From Candidatus Thorarchaeota archaeon (GTDB lineage: Archaea > Asgardarchaeota > Thorarchaeia > Thorarchaeales > Thorarchaeaceae), in the NCBI GenBank assembly GCA_011365025.1, contig RDOF01000002.1, forward strand, positions 1 to 64,000: a DNA stretch of 64,000 bases, given 5' to 3'. The translations under genes and the position numbers were made by a program. The notes beneath the pieces are model-generated. The model was not told the origin of the DNA. It saw only the letters and a list, made by a program, of their open reading frames with translations, and ran no database searches. The first letter of the stretch is position 1. Every line of letters begins with the position of its first letter. Positions 1-8,689 of the stretch are shown piece by piece.

Positions 1-752
<752 letters not shown>

Positions 753-756
753 AAGT

Positions 757-833
757 GTGACTCGCGCAGTACCTAGAGTTGTCAAGGGTCGAAGTTGTAA
801 CGAACGGAGCCTCCATCCTTTGTGGGTCAACCA
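757..833. repeat. ~80-bp intergenic repeat, copy 1 (23S 3' flank)
   Basis: A 77-base stretch from GTGACTCGCGCAGTACCTAG to GGGTCAACCA is repeated with roughly 85% identity at 3344-3423. It sits directly behind the 23S 3' end and is followed by a T-rich run (GGTTTTCTTTTTG, about 838-850). It lies between two convergent transcription units, as copy 2 does. No terminal inverted repeats or target duplications were seen. Its nature (termination or processing signal, small RNA, or mobile relic) is unknown. Confidence 0.8.
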
Positions 834-938
834 AGACGGTTTTCTTTTTGTGCATCAAATGGGCCTTCGTCCTCTTGCAATTCTTTTGTGTTCAAATCAG
901 TCCCGTCTGTTTCGTTTGCCCAGACAATTCTGGATTGA

Positions 939-2312
939 TTATGAATAAGTTCTACTTCCGAGCTGTTCTATTCTCAAGAGACGTGCAGTGATTGAGTTAC
1001 GGCCGTATCCATGAGTATATCCACCTTCTTTGAGTAGACGGAGGACATCTCTGTAACGCGGGTAGCGCCTTAGCATGTCCCTGTCATGGGCATCAATTCG
1101 TTCGTTTGAACGATGAGAGAAATATGCGATAAGAACTACAAAGTATGCCATTGAAGGGATCGTACCATATAGAATGAATGCCAAAAAGACATCAGTCCCA
1201 AAGCCCTGAAACATTGAATAAACTAAAAAGAATAGGAACCAGACGCCTCCCGGGAGCATCAATCCACAGTCCTTCTTCATATTCCACCACAGAATATTGT
1301 AATGCTCCCTTTCATAAATCGCGTGCAGTGCGATGAGTTCTGGTTCTTTCAGAATTCCTCGAACCCTCGATTCAACAATTCCCAGTACGCCGGCGGGCGA
1401 GTATTCCTCACCACGGAAAATAATGAGCGCTTTCGGCTTGTTTTCATCTCTTAGTTCTGCCACCGTGCACTTGGAGTACTTCTCTTCGGGTCTGAGAATC
1501 ATTTCTACTTCATCTGTGAATTCTGTTTGTTGGAATTCGCCAATTGGACGATTTTCGAACAATAGCGCCTCTTCGATGGAATCAGTCCCACCAAAGACTC
1601 TCTTTTTGATATCACTGGGTGATTCTCCATATATCTTCTCAACTGCAGCGTCAATATTCATGGTTCGGTCTCGCCATTCAATGACTATTGCAATAAAGAA
1701 AACAACAAAGGGAACAAGCATCCAGACTCTATAATCATGTGCGATGGGCAGATCGGGTAGGAATTCGTCTAGATAGATAAACAGGCCGCTAATAATGCCC
1801 AAGATGAAAAATGAAGCTGATTTTACAAGTCTTATCAAAGGATTTCTCTTCTTCATCAGAATTAGTTTCTCTGCTAGAATAGCTTCACATTCTCTTGGCA
1901 TCTGCTGCATATCATAAGCCGCAGAATCTGAGACAAGAATCGCATTGAAGAGTAGCGTAGCATTGCCAATAATTATCATCTTCTCAGTTCTTCTGGACCA
2001 GAGGCGAACTCCCTTTCCATAGTCAACCTGCAGAGATGCATCCTCAAGACAACGCTGTAATGTCGGATTATCTGTTGGGCTCCGATATCTATGAAATAGA
2101 ACTATGTTCCAAATGAGATGGGAAATTGGAACGATTAGCGCGCTCAGAATCAGCCATTCAGGAGTAACACTAGGCAGGTCCAAAACATCGCGCGAGAAAC
2201 CGAACCATGCCCCACCTGCAATAAACCAAGTCAGGCCTAAGTCATAACGAAACAGGACTGCTGATTCTTCCTGAGTTGCAAAGTAACCACCCCGAACTGG
2301 TGACATCTCCAT
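939..2312 (-). CDS. Polytopic membrane protein, unknown function
   Basis: The frame encodes about 457-468 residues with two hydrophobic segments near the N-terminus, a second pair around the first third, a soluble central part rich in charged residues, and two further helices before a basic C-terminal tail (RYPRYRDVLRLLKEGGY). I do not recognise the family. The longest frame begins at a TTG at 2345, but a TATA-like ATTTAATTAG lies on this strand at 2347-2356, so transcription should begin near 2325. The ATG at 2312 (or 2306) is therefore the better start. It converges on the 23S gene. Confidence 0.75.
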   Translation of the reverse strand: MEMSPVRGGYFATQEESAVLFRYDLGLTWFIAGGAWFGFSRDVLDLPSVTPEWLILSALIVPISHLIWNIVLFHRYRSPTDNPTLQRCLEDASLQVDYGKGVRLWSRRTEKMIIIGNATLLFNAILVSDSAAYDMQQMPRECEAILAEKLILMKKRNPLIRLVKSASFFILGIISGLFIYLDEFLPDLPIAHDYRVWMLVPFVVFFIAIVIEWRDRTMNIDAAVEKIYGESPSDIKKRVFGGTDSIEEALLFENRPIGEFQQTEFTDEVEMILRPEEKYSKCTVAELRDENKPKALIIFRGEEYSPAGVLGIVESRVRGILKEPELIALHAIYEREHYNILWWNMKKDCGLMLPGGVWFLFFLVYSMFQGFGTDVFLAFILYGTIPSMAYFVVLIAYFSHRSNERIDAHDRDMLRRYPRYRDVLRLLKEGGYTHGYGRNSITARLLRIEQLGSRTYS

Positions 2313-2529
2313 ATCACGCCTATGCGATTTGTTTCCAGATTTCAAGCTAATTAAATGGTTCCCCTAGAACACGAGCTCTTGGTGGAAAGGAACTCATGGT
2401 CATGGGCTATGGTATGTTTGTTGTCATTTATTCTATGAATGAACTCCAGCTGCAGCCTTGCAGAATTGGAATTCCCATTTGCGCTGACGCCCACGCTTTT
2501 TAGTCTGACATTTCTAATGAAATGGTACT

Positions 2530-3300
2530 ATGGCAAGGCAGAGCCTGAAGATTGGATTCGCAGTGATTCTTATGGCGACATTGCTGATTGCTGCGGTCGC
2601 CTTTGCTCCACCAACCACTGGGATGGAGGGAGTTCAAGTAGCCATATACACTGACAGAGGAGTTCAGGCTACAAGTCGGGTGGCTCTTCAGAGCATGTTC
2701 GAATGGATGCACTGCGAGGTTTCCATCATAGACGATGTTGACATCAATAATGGCATTCTTGATACTGTGGATATTCTTGTCATGCCTGGCGGCTGTTGGT
2801 GCTCTGATAGGTGTCTAGTATTGGGGGAAGAGATGCACATCATCCGCGAGTTCATTGAGAATGGAGGAGCTTACTTTGGCATTGATGGAGGAGCATCCTA
2901 CGCGACAAGCTATAGGCTTGATATCTTTCATGGAATACTCTACCCCGACACATATGGCGGAAACGATTTCCTCCAGGAAGTGACTGTCAACACCAATCAA
3001 GATGCTATTGATCTCTCTGAGGAAACTGAGTCATACGAGATTCTCTACGAAGCTTCCGGTTACTTCGGTTCAGACAACATGACTGGGATAATCACAGTAG
3101 CCACATACGTGAATACAACCTTGCCATGCATGATTGCCTTTGGTTTTGGAGATGGAAAAGTATTCCTCTCAAGTCCGCATCCTGAGTACGAAGAGGGTAA
3201 TGATAGAGATGGAACTGATGTCTATGATTCAATGCAAGACCCTGACTCGGAATGGGATTTCATGTTGAGGATATGCAAGTGGCTTGTTAATCAATCCTGA
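2530..3300 (+). CDS. Secreted BPL_N-like (class I amidotransferase-like fold) protein
   Basis: The 256-residue product has a hydrophobic N-terminal signal or anchor (about residues 8-26). A domain follows that resembles the N-terminal domain of biotin-protein ligase and related GATase1-like proteins: DILVMPGGCW near 81-90 and an elbow FGIDGGASYAT near 116-126. In relatives the elbow is usually GICxGxY with a nucleophilic Cys; here the Cys is replaced by Asp119, so classical thiol chemistry at that site is unlikely. Cys clusters at 89, 91 and 95 are unusual. Expected location is outside the membrane. It ends 44 bases before copy 2 of the intergenic repeat. The substrate is unknown. Confidence 0.8.
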   Translation: MARQSLKIGFAVILMATLLIAAVAFAPPTTGMEGVQVAIYTDRGVQATSRVALQSMFEWMHCEVSIIDDVDINNGILDTVDILVMPGGCWCSDRCLVLGEEMHIIREFIENGGAYFGIDGGASYATSYRLDIFHGILYPDTYGGNDFLQEVTVNTNQDAIDLSEETESYEILYEASGYFGSDNMTGIITVATYVNTTLPCMIAFGFGDGKVFLSSPHPEYEEGNDRDGTDVYDSMQDPDSEWDFMLRICKWLVNQS

Positions 3301-3343
3301 TGGAGTACACCTGAAGCACAGCAATTCCGCTCAACACCAAAGG

Positions 3344-3423
3344 GTGACTCGCGCAGTACCTAGTGTAGCCAAGGGTCGAATGTTGTAACTGTGATGTGGC
3401 CTCCATCCTTTGTTGGTCAACCA
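3344..3423. repeat. ~80-bp intergenic repeat, copy 2
   Basis: This is the second copy of the element at 757-833. The first 20 bases (GTGACTCGCGCAGTACCTAG) are identical, the last 24 differ by one base, and the middle carries small indels. It lies in the convergent gap between the BPL_N-like gene and the asparagine synthetase gene, stopping about 5 bases before the latter's end. Unlike copy 1 it is not next to rRNA, so the element is not simply rRNA trailer sequence. Confidence 0.8.
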
Positions 3424-3427
3424 TTCG

Positions 3428-4333
3428 CTATATGATGACCCTTTCTCCCGGAACTCTCCGGAATGCTTGGATATCTCCAATATGAGGAGCTCCAACGAGG
3501 AACCGAGTGAGTCTCTCAACACCTAGTCCCGCACCCGCACTCGGAACGAATCCTTTCTGAGCAGACTCTAAATATGGTTTGAAGTCCTCCAAGCGGAGTC
3601 CATCCCTCTTCATTCTCATGAGAATTCTGTCGTAGGCCCATTCTCTCTCTCCACCACTGAGAGCCTCGCCAAATCCCTCTGGGTAGACCAAATCATAGTT
3701 GCGATAGGCGCCCGATCTCTCCGAATCTTCAGCGTCATAGAACTCTCTCTTATGATCTATCACCCAGAATGGATCAACCGTTTTCATGCTCGCTAGTCCT
3801 AGCCATCCACTCCCATATTGCTCAACAAGCTGGGTTGTTGTATAGATTGAGTAGGTCTGGGGTACCTTCAACTCCCTCCCCCAGAGAGCAAGTTCCTCAC
3901 TGCAGTTTCTCCTAACACGCTTTATGATTTCTGTTATCGTTTCTTCCACCAAAGAGAACACATCTTCCATTCGTGCCCAAGCTAATTCGAAATCAACCTG
4001 AGAGAACTCAAACAGATGACATCCTGTGTCCCGATTCTTGGGACTCTCCAACCGTATATTTGGAGATACTGTGAAGAACTTCTCAAGACCCGACGATACG
4101 ATTATCTGCTTATGCAGAATCATGCTTTGGGTCAGGACAAGTTTCTGACCTTGATACTCAATTCCTGATGTAGCGATAATATTGCTTCTGGGATCGGGTC
4201 CTAGAGGATCGGTTGATGTGCTTAAGATTACTGGCAGAATCTCGGTAAGCCCTCTCTTACGGAAGGTGCTCCTGATTGCATCTAGAGCAATACTCTGAAC
4301 CTTCAATGCCGAAACCAGCTTCTCATTTTTCAT
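3428..4333 (-). CDS. Archaeal asparagine synthetase (AsnRS-like, lacks anticodon-binding domain)
   Basis: The 301-residue product is a class II aminoacyl-tRNA-synthetase-type catalytic core without an N-terminal anticodon-binding domain. Motif 2 is seen as NIRLESP (about residue 92) and motif 3 as GAGLGVERLTRF (about 267). Residues such as FSQVDFEL and YPEGFGEALSGGERE match AspRS/AsnRS-type active sites. Size and layout match the AsnRS paralogue described in Pyrococcus as an ammonia-using asparagine synthetase. Expected reaction: aspartate + NH3 + ATP to asparagine, in the cytosol. A stand-alone AsnRS fragment is the alternative. The gene appears monocistronic; a palindrome lies about 85 bases upstream. 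Confidence 0.85.
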   Translation of the reverse strand: MKNEKLVSALKVQSIALDAIRSTFRKRGLTEILPVILSTSTDPLGPDPRSNIIATSGIEYQGQKLVLTQSMILHKQIIVSSGLEKFFTVSPNIRLESPKNRDTGCHLFEFSQVDFELAWARMEDVFSLVEETITEIIKRVRRNCSEELALWGRELKVPQTYSIYTTTQLVEQYGSGWLGLASMKTVDPFWVIDHKREFYDAEDSERSGAYRNYDLVYPEGFGEALSGGEREWAYDRILMRMKRDGLRLEDFKPYLESAQKGFVPSAGAGLGVERLTRFLVGAPHIGDIQAFRRVPGERVII

Positions 4334-4418
4334 GAGTCAACAAGAATCGGAAAGGAATATGATGTCTTTCTGAGAATTCTCGAAATTACTACTGTCTTCT
4401 GGTATCAGACGTTAGCAA

Positions 4419-4437
4419 TTACGAAATATTTTCGTAA
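4419..4437. promoter_or_regulatory. Perfect inverted repeat TTACGAAA-TAT-TTTCGTAA
   Basis: Eight-base arms separated by three bases form a perfect palindrome in the gap between the asparagine synthetase gene (start 4333) and the GNAT gene (end 4501). Size and symmetry suit a dimeric repressor operator. The AT-rich centre could overlap promoter elements of the downstream minus-strand gene, although it is 86 bases from its start codon. The regulator is unknown. Confidence 0.5.
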
Positions 4438-4500
4438 GCGTTCTCACAGGCGACCTCTTTGTATTCGTTCTCGTTTTTAGAGAGATTGATGTGAGTGAAG

Positions 4501-5004
4501 TCATGAACCCAGAATGAGCTCATAAAGCTCAATATCGAGTCCATACAAGTGCTTCCTTAAATGACCACATTTCACAAAACCAAGTTTCTCATAGAGCGAT
4601 TTTGCTTCTTTCATCGTTGGAATTGTATCCAGCCAAATCTTCAATATGTTGTTTTTCTTCGCGAATTCCATTACAACGTTGACGAGAGAGGCACCAATCC
4701 CCTTACCTCGATGTGGCCTATCAACAGCCATATGGATTAGTTGGCATGTCGAATGCAATAGTCGACATCCAACAACTCCAACCACAACCTTGTCGATTTC
4801 GGCAATGAAGTAGGTTTCGTGGACCATCCATTCTTTCATCTCTTCTTCGGAGGGTTGCCTAGACTTCTTCAAAGACGCCGGAAATACATGGTCATACTCA
4901 TTCCATACTCGCTTGTACAAGGCCGAGATCTGCATTGCGTCTGTTACGCTCGCTTTTCTCACTGTATGAATTGCCTTCGGCTGTTGCTCCTCTCCTGAAA
5001 TCAT
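4501..5004 (-). CDS. GNAT-family N-acetyltransferase
   Basis: About 167 residues from the preferred ATG at 5004; the frame extends to 5061 but that extension (MFHLYSHDKIIV) is not typical of the family. The acetyl-CoA binding motif A is clear as RPHRGKGIGASLV, and the C-terminal SLYEKLGFVKCG segment matches motif B. The protein should transfer an acetyl group from acetyl-CoA to an amine; the substrate cannot be told. Neighbours give no pathway link. A TIGR-style RimI function is not supported by specific residues. Confidence 0.85.
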   Translation of the reverse strand: MISGEEQQPKAIHTVRKASVTDAMQISALYKRVWNEYDHVFPASLKKSRQPSEEEMKEWMVHETYFIAEIDKVVVGVVGCRLLHSTCQLIHMAVDRPHRGKGIGASLVNVVMEFAKKNNILKIWLDTIPTMKEAKSLYEKLGFVKCGHLRKHLYGLDIELYELILGS

Positions 5005-5223
5005 GACTGTAACTGCACACGCTGTGACTATAATCTTGTCATGTGAGTACAAATGAAACAATGCAGTTCAATTATGCTAGTTCATTGCTTGCGTTCATGC
5101 TCATTACTTGTGACAATCGGAGAAGGAGATCTGTGGCAATTATTCTGCACCTGCTGAAAAGGCCCAGTTCCTCTTACGTACTAGTCGAAAAGCTCTTGAG
5201 CAACTATTGTTACGAGTTGTCAA

Positions 5224-5721
5224 TTGGTGATGGTCGCTGTGGAAGAGCCCCATGCCATCAAGAGACCAGAAAATGTCCCAAGACTCCTTCTCATACTTCT
5301 CCTTGTTGTTTTGCTTGTTCCACACACAATCGCAGTTACAAGATACTCCTACATTCCTGGCGAGGGCTACACAAGATACACGCTGATTGCAGCTCTCTGG
5401 TCCATAGTTCATGAGAGCGGCAACGCAACTTCGGGTCCATATATCACGACAAGCCTCGCTTTCCCTGCAGATGCTGTACTGCTCTGGACCCTTACCATTC
5501 TACCACTCAGTCTTTACATTATACACACCCAGAAACGATTCATGAAAGGGGATGCAACGAAGAGAGCAGTGTTCCATGCCATTCTGGCTCTTCTGGTTGT
5601 GCAGGTGATACTTGCAGGCTTTCTCTGCTATAGCTTGGACGGATGGCTTACGGGCTGCAGCTATCCAGTTCCATTATTTCAGCTGGTCAGTCTTCTTATT
5701 GCAATTTTCTATCAGCGATAG
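5224..5721 (+). CDS. Small polytopic membrane protein, unknown
   Basis: 165 residues with four hydrophobic segments (about 20-38, 70-95, 118-135, 148-163). The loop after the first helix is aromatic-rich (RYSYIPGEGYTRYT). No catalytic motif is visible and I do not recognise the family. The start at 5224 gives a short charged N-terminus before the first helix. It lies alone between genes on the opposite strand, and no clear TATA box was identified. Confidence 0.65.
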   Translation: MVMVAVEEPHAIKRPENVPRLLLILLLVVLLVPHTIAVTRYSYIPGEGYTRYTLIAALWSIVHESGNATSGPYITTSLAFPADAVLLWTLTILPLSLYIIHTQKRFMKGDATKRAVFHAILALLVVQVILAGFLCYSLDGWLTGCSYPVPLFQLVSLLIAIFYQR

Positions 5722-5831
5722 CCATTGAAACTGGAATACTCACAGCTTCCGACTCATGTATTCGGAGTGTCCTCTAGCCATGGAACCAATGACTGCTCTA
5801 TCACTATGGTTTTCCATCTTGCTATGAATGG

Positions 5832-6116
5832 CTAACGTCTCGGGGTCGGCTTTCTCTGGTTGGAATCCCGGATGTGAAGCTTGCCGGTGTGAACCGCGCA
5901 ACTCACACAATAATAGGATGTCACACGCCGTGTTTGAATGTAGCTTCCTTGTTGTCTAAGCTCTCTAGCAATCTGTGGCTCAACTGCAGATACACTTCGA
6001 GTGAACTTCTTCGCCTTGTCCGCTGGGACCATTCTCCCACATTTTGAGCATTGGACCGGTCCTTTGTGCCCTGATCCACCCTTTGCTCGACCTGCTGATT
6101 TTCTCTTCTTCGCCAA
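5832..6116 (-). CDS. rps26e: Small ribosomal subunit protein eS26
   Basis: 94 residues, very basic, with a zinc ribbon made by Cys23, Cys26, Cys70 and Cys73 (QCSKC and YYCVSC). Size, spacing and the N-terminal MAKKRKSAGRAKG match eS26, an archaeal/eukaryotic protein that binds the 3' end of 16S/18S rRNA near the mRNA exit. It starts at TTG 6116 with a GGTGA Shine-Dalgarno about 10 bases upstream and a TATA-like TTTTAAA near 6165-6172 on the same strand. Its presence excludes Bacteria and fits TACK/Asgard-type archaea. Confidence 0.93.
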   Translation of the reverse strand: MAKKRKSAGRAKGGSGHKGPVQCSKCGRMVPADKAKKFTRSVSAVEPQIARELRQQGSYIQTRRVTSYYCVSCAVHTGKLHIRDSNQRKPTPRR

Positions 6117-6314
6117 AACTAAACTGTCACCTTTGGCTCAGCGCCATATCAGCCGCTGCGCCTGAGTTTAAAACCCTGTGGGTGAGAATAAAGTTCTCCT
6201 GCCTATTTTCTTGTCTGCAGAATGCGAAAGAAAAACAAATGTGAGCGGGAAGAATATCTTCCCACTCAACTGCACGGTTCTATGATTAAACCTGGAGTGC
6301 AGAACACCCGTCGG

Positions 6315-6398
6315 TCACTTCTTGCCCTTGCCCTTAGTCTTGGCAGGGGCCTTCTCGGTTTTGGCCTTTCCTTTGGCCTTGCCTTTGCCCTTACTCAT
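6315..6398 (-). CDS. Candidate 27-residue Lys/Ala/Gly-rich basic peptide
   Basis: The frame opens with ATG at 6398 and ends with TGA at 6315. It encodes 27 residues beginning MSKGKGKAKGKAKTEKAPA and ending KGKGKK, with about 13 lysines and no hydrophobic core. The composition resembles histone-H1-like tails or basic extensions of ribosomal proteins. A GTGAG Shine-Dalgarno-like sequence lies about 6 bases upstream. A strong hairpin (6431-6499) and a TATA-like element (about 6535-6545) precede it on this strand. The opposite-strand frame, rich in Leu/Gly, is its complement shadow. Function unknown; translation unproven. Confidence 0.5.
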   Translation of the reverse strand: MSKGKGKAKGKAKTEKAPAKTKGKGKK

Positions 6399-6430
6399 CT
6401 GTTCTCACTTCTGATCAGATGTCGCCTTCT

Positions 6431-6499
6431 TGTGCAAACAACTAGTTGTGGCAGGGCCTGCAAGACGCGGCTGTGCCGACGGGCCTGGTTGTTTGCACA
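6431..6499. other. Long imperfect hairpin / structured RNA candidate
   Basis: A perfect 12-bp stem (6431-6442 with 6488-6499, TGTGCAAACAAC/GTTGTTTGCACA) carries a one-sided 9-base bulge, then a GC-rich 7-bp stem with one mismatch (6452-6458 with 6481-6487), and an apical CGGC-TGT-GCCG hairpin (6468-6478). On the minus strand it would lie in the 5' leader of the Lys-rich peptide gene, downstream of a TATA-like element near 6540. It could be a cis-regulatory leader, a free-standing small RNA, or a terminator-like structure. Confidence 0.6.
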
Positions 6500-6622
6500 T
6501 GAGGACCCAGTTACGGGTGATTTTTTGAATATGAATATAGCTTGACTGTGTTCTCAAGCCATTTCTTCCAAGTGACAACTCTTATCTAAAAGATCTACAA
6601 ACCAGATATAGCTTTGACACGC

Positions 6623-6871
6623 ATGACTACAGCAGGTTTCGTGGTTGGAGGCCTGCTGATATGCATCGGTCTAGTGATTCCCATTCTATACCACCCTTCA
6701 GACCTTCAGATAGACACAGGCCCCACTCCTGCACAAAATGCTTCTAGAGGACTCATGTTCACAGGTTTGAATGTGATTATAGTATCAGCAATCTTCTTTT
6801 TCAGAGATATCATCAGAACAGAAAGGAAAAGAAAGAAGCGGGTCACTCACAAACATCTGAATCATGAGTGA
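6623..6871 (+). CDS. Small two-helix membrane protein, unknown
   Basis: 82-85 residues with two hydrophobic segments (about 5-24 and 47-66) and a strongly basic cytosolic tail (RTERKRKKRVTHKH). The ATG at 6623 is preferred over the TTG at 6614, because a TATA-like CTTATCTAAAAG lies about 35-40 bases upstream and would give a very short leader. No family recognised. Confidence 0.55.
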   Translation: MTTAGFVVGGLLICIGLVIPILYHPSDLQIDTGPTPAQNASRGLMFTGLNVIIVSAIFFFRDIIRTERKRKKRVTHKHLNHE

Positions 6872-6916
6872 CGCGCCACTCGGTATTGAAATATTGAGGT
6901 CGTCCAACGCATGCAC

Positions 6917-7111
6917 CTACGAACGGACGATATAGCTTCTACTGGTTATCTTTGCACGTTCAAGGTCGCGGAGCGACTCCTCGGATGCCTTGTTGCAACG
7001 TATTAGGCGAAGGTCCGGATGCTCAGGAGCTGATTGAACTCGTTTCTTCCTATATGACTTGACTTGTTCTACGACCTTTTCAACGATTGGAATTGTTCTT
7101 GCTTCAAGCAT
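6917..7111 (-). CDS. Small charged hypothetical protein
   Basis: A 64-residue frame starting at ATG 7111 encodes a charged, helix-prone peptide (IVEKVVEQVKSYRKKR, then EESLRDLERAKI). No TATA box or Shine-Dalgarno was evident and no family is recognised. Codon use is not obviously different from neighbours. It may be a real small gene or a chance frame. Confidence 0.35.
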   Translation of the reverse strand: MLEARTIPIVEKVVEQVKSYRKKRVQSAPEHPDLRLIRCNKASEESLRDLERAKITSRSYIVRS

Positions 7112-7342
7112 TGATTACACACTCTTGAAAGGATGGCATATTGGCAACATTTCGTGCTCAAAGGCGCAGGTTTTTCCAGTTTGTCGAAGGAGGCGATTCA
7201 TGGTTGGGTGATGACCGTAATATCGGCAACCTTCCGAATGAATCCCGATGATTTCCAAATTTTCATCCGAATACATAATTTCGGCACCTTAGAGCTTTCA
7301 ATAATGCCAATAATATACCATTATAGGAAAATACGGCAACAA

Positions 7343-7357
7343 TAACATATAAATATA
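7343..7357 (+). promoter_or_regulatory. TATA box for the AsnC-like regulator
   Basis: ACATATAAATATATT at 7343-7357 is a strong archaeal TATA element. It predicts transcription from about 7380 and supports the ATG at 7409 as start. The preceding 7112-7342 holds no convincing gene; several GGCAAC/CGGCAAC hexamer-like repeats (near 7141, 7226, 7334, 7413) occur but are too short to interpret. Confidence 0.6.
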
Positions 7358-7408
7358 TTGCCCAGCGTAATCATATACTGTGATTGCCAAACATTCAGTC
7401 TAAGGCAA

Positions 7409-8527
7409 ATGGATGGCAACTTGGAGAGTCGAGCAAGAGTGAAGATGAAAGAGAACCTAGATGAAACCGATATTGAAATCCTGCTTGCTCTTCAAAAGCA
7501 GACAGAGAAAGTCGGAACTCCCCAACTTAGTGGAGAACTCGACATTTCAGAAAGGACTCTCCGATATCGCATTGATAGGTTAAGAAAGAAAGGTATTCTT
7601 TGCCCGCCAAAGATCCAGACATATGAACGAAAGCTGGGCATTGGTGAGAATCTTCTTCTTTTGCAGAGCAACCCCGAGAAGGAAGAGAAACTAATCTCAG
7701 TATTGGACAAGACTGAGGCATTCTACTACTATGCGGCTACCAATGGTAGGTACGACGGGTTCATGGTGTATGCTATGTATCCCCTTGTTGCACCTAGAGT
7801 AAATCATCAAGTTGCAGAAGAGATGAAGGAAGCCGGCCTCATAAATGACTTCTACGTAGTGGACATGGTTGACTACTGCAGGAAGGGGCCTTCTGTTGAA
7901 GATATCAAGCCTGAAAGCAAGTGGTCTTGGGAAACTTGGTCAAAGGAAATTGCTGGGATAATGGAGGACGGGTGTGAGCTCGACCTTGGCTTAGAAGAAT
8001 TTCCGAGTGCTGCGAAATTCGATATCATGGACATTAGAATCATCAAGTACATGGTGGAAAATCCCGAGACCACCTTCGCCGAAATGAGCGACAAAGTTGA
8101 CGGCTTATCAGTCACTCAGGCTCATAAACGTGTAAAGCGGCTAGAGAAACTGAACATAATCAGAGGAATGAAGCGAACGTTTAACCCCTTTGAAGAAACT
8201 ATTTCTATTGCCTGTTTCTTTAAGTCGCGAAGTCATGCCAAAAAGATACTCTGTGGGTTTCACAAGCTGCCCTTTGAAATGAATATCGCAATGGAAACCT
8301 CAGCTCACTATGTAGTGACGGTAAATATGCCGCCCAGTGAAACAAACCAGTTCTTGCAAAGATCTAACTACCTAAGGAAATTCACTGAGGAGTTCTTCAT
8401 TCAAGTCGTCATGAAAGGAAAAGGTAAAGGCTACAGCCATCTGCTCGAAGCATATAACCAGAAGACGGAGAGCTGGGAGATTCCGATTAGCCAGGTTCTG
8501 GAAACAATTAGAACTGTTTCCGAGTAG
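7409..8527 (+). CDS. Double winged-helix transcription regulator (AsnC/Lrp-like HTH)
   Basis: About 372 residues from ATG 7409; the longer frame starts at a TTG inside the promoter. The N-terminal half carries an AsnC-type HTH (DETDIEILLALQKQ then LDISERTLRYRIDRLRKKGI). A second similar HTH starts near residue 215 (FDIMDIRIIKYMVENPE ... THKR-like VTQAHKRVKRLEKLNIIRG). Each HTH is followed by an alpha/beta segment that could be an effector or dimerisation domain, so the protein looks like a tandem duplication. It probably binds DNA as a regulator. Targets are unknown; autoregulation is possible given the long upstream gap. Confidence 0.8.
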   Translation: MDGNLESRARVKMKENLDETDIEILLALQKQTEKVGTPQLSGELDISERTLRYRIDRLRKKGILCPPKIQTYERKLGIGENLLLLQSNPEKEEKLISVLDKTEAFYYYAATNGRYDGFMVYAMYPLVAPRVNHQVAEEMKEAGLINDFYVVDMVDYCRKGPSVEDIKPESKWSWETWSKEIAGIMEDGCELDLGLEEFPSAAKFDIMDIRIIKYMVENPETTFAEMSDKVDGLSVTQAHKRVKRLEKLNIIRGMKRTFNPFEETISIACFFKSRSHAKKILCGFHKLPFEMNIAMETSAHYVVTVNMPPSETNQFLQRSNYLRKFTEEFFIQVVMKGKGKGYSHLLEAYNQKTESWEIPISQVLETIRTVSE

Positions 8528-8689
8528 TGACTAGTCTGTTTCTTTTCTTCTTTGAGAGATCCGTCGCATCACAAGGAGCCCCTTCTTTGTTTCAGGCTAT
8601 TTCCAGTATCGTGGTTTCTGGATTCGATTAACACATCCAGAGAATTGCTAAAAGGTTGTAAGCTGGCATTTCCCATCTGGGCGTAGACA

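Noticed and set aside
6222..6545. Plus-strand Leu/Gly-rich frame of 107 codons
   Set aside because: Complement shadow of the Lys-rich peptide frame and the hairpin; the sequence lacks a credible start context.
7133..7345. 70-codon plus-strand frame upstream of the AsnC-like regulator
   Set aside because: Runs into the strong TATA region; no RBS or recognisable product.
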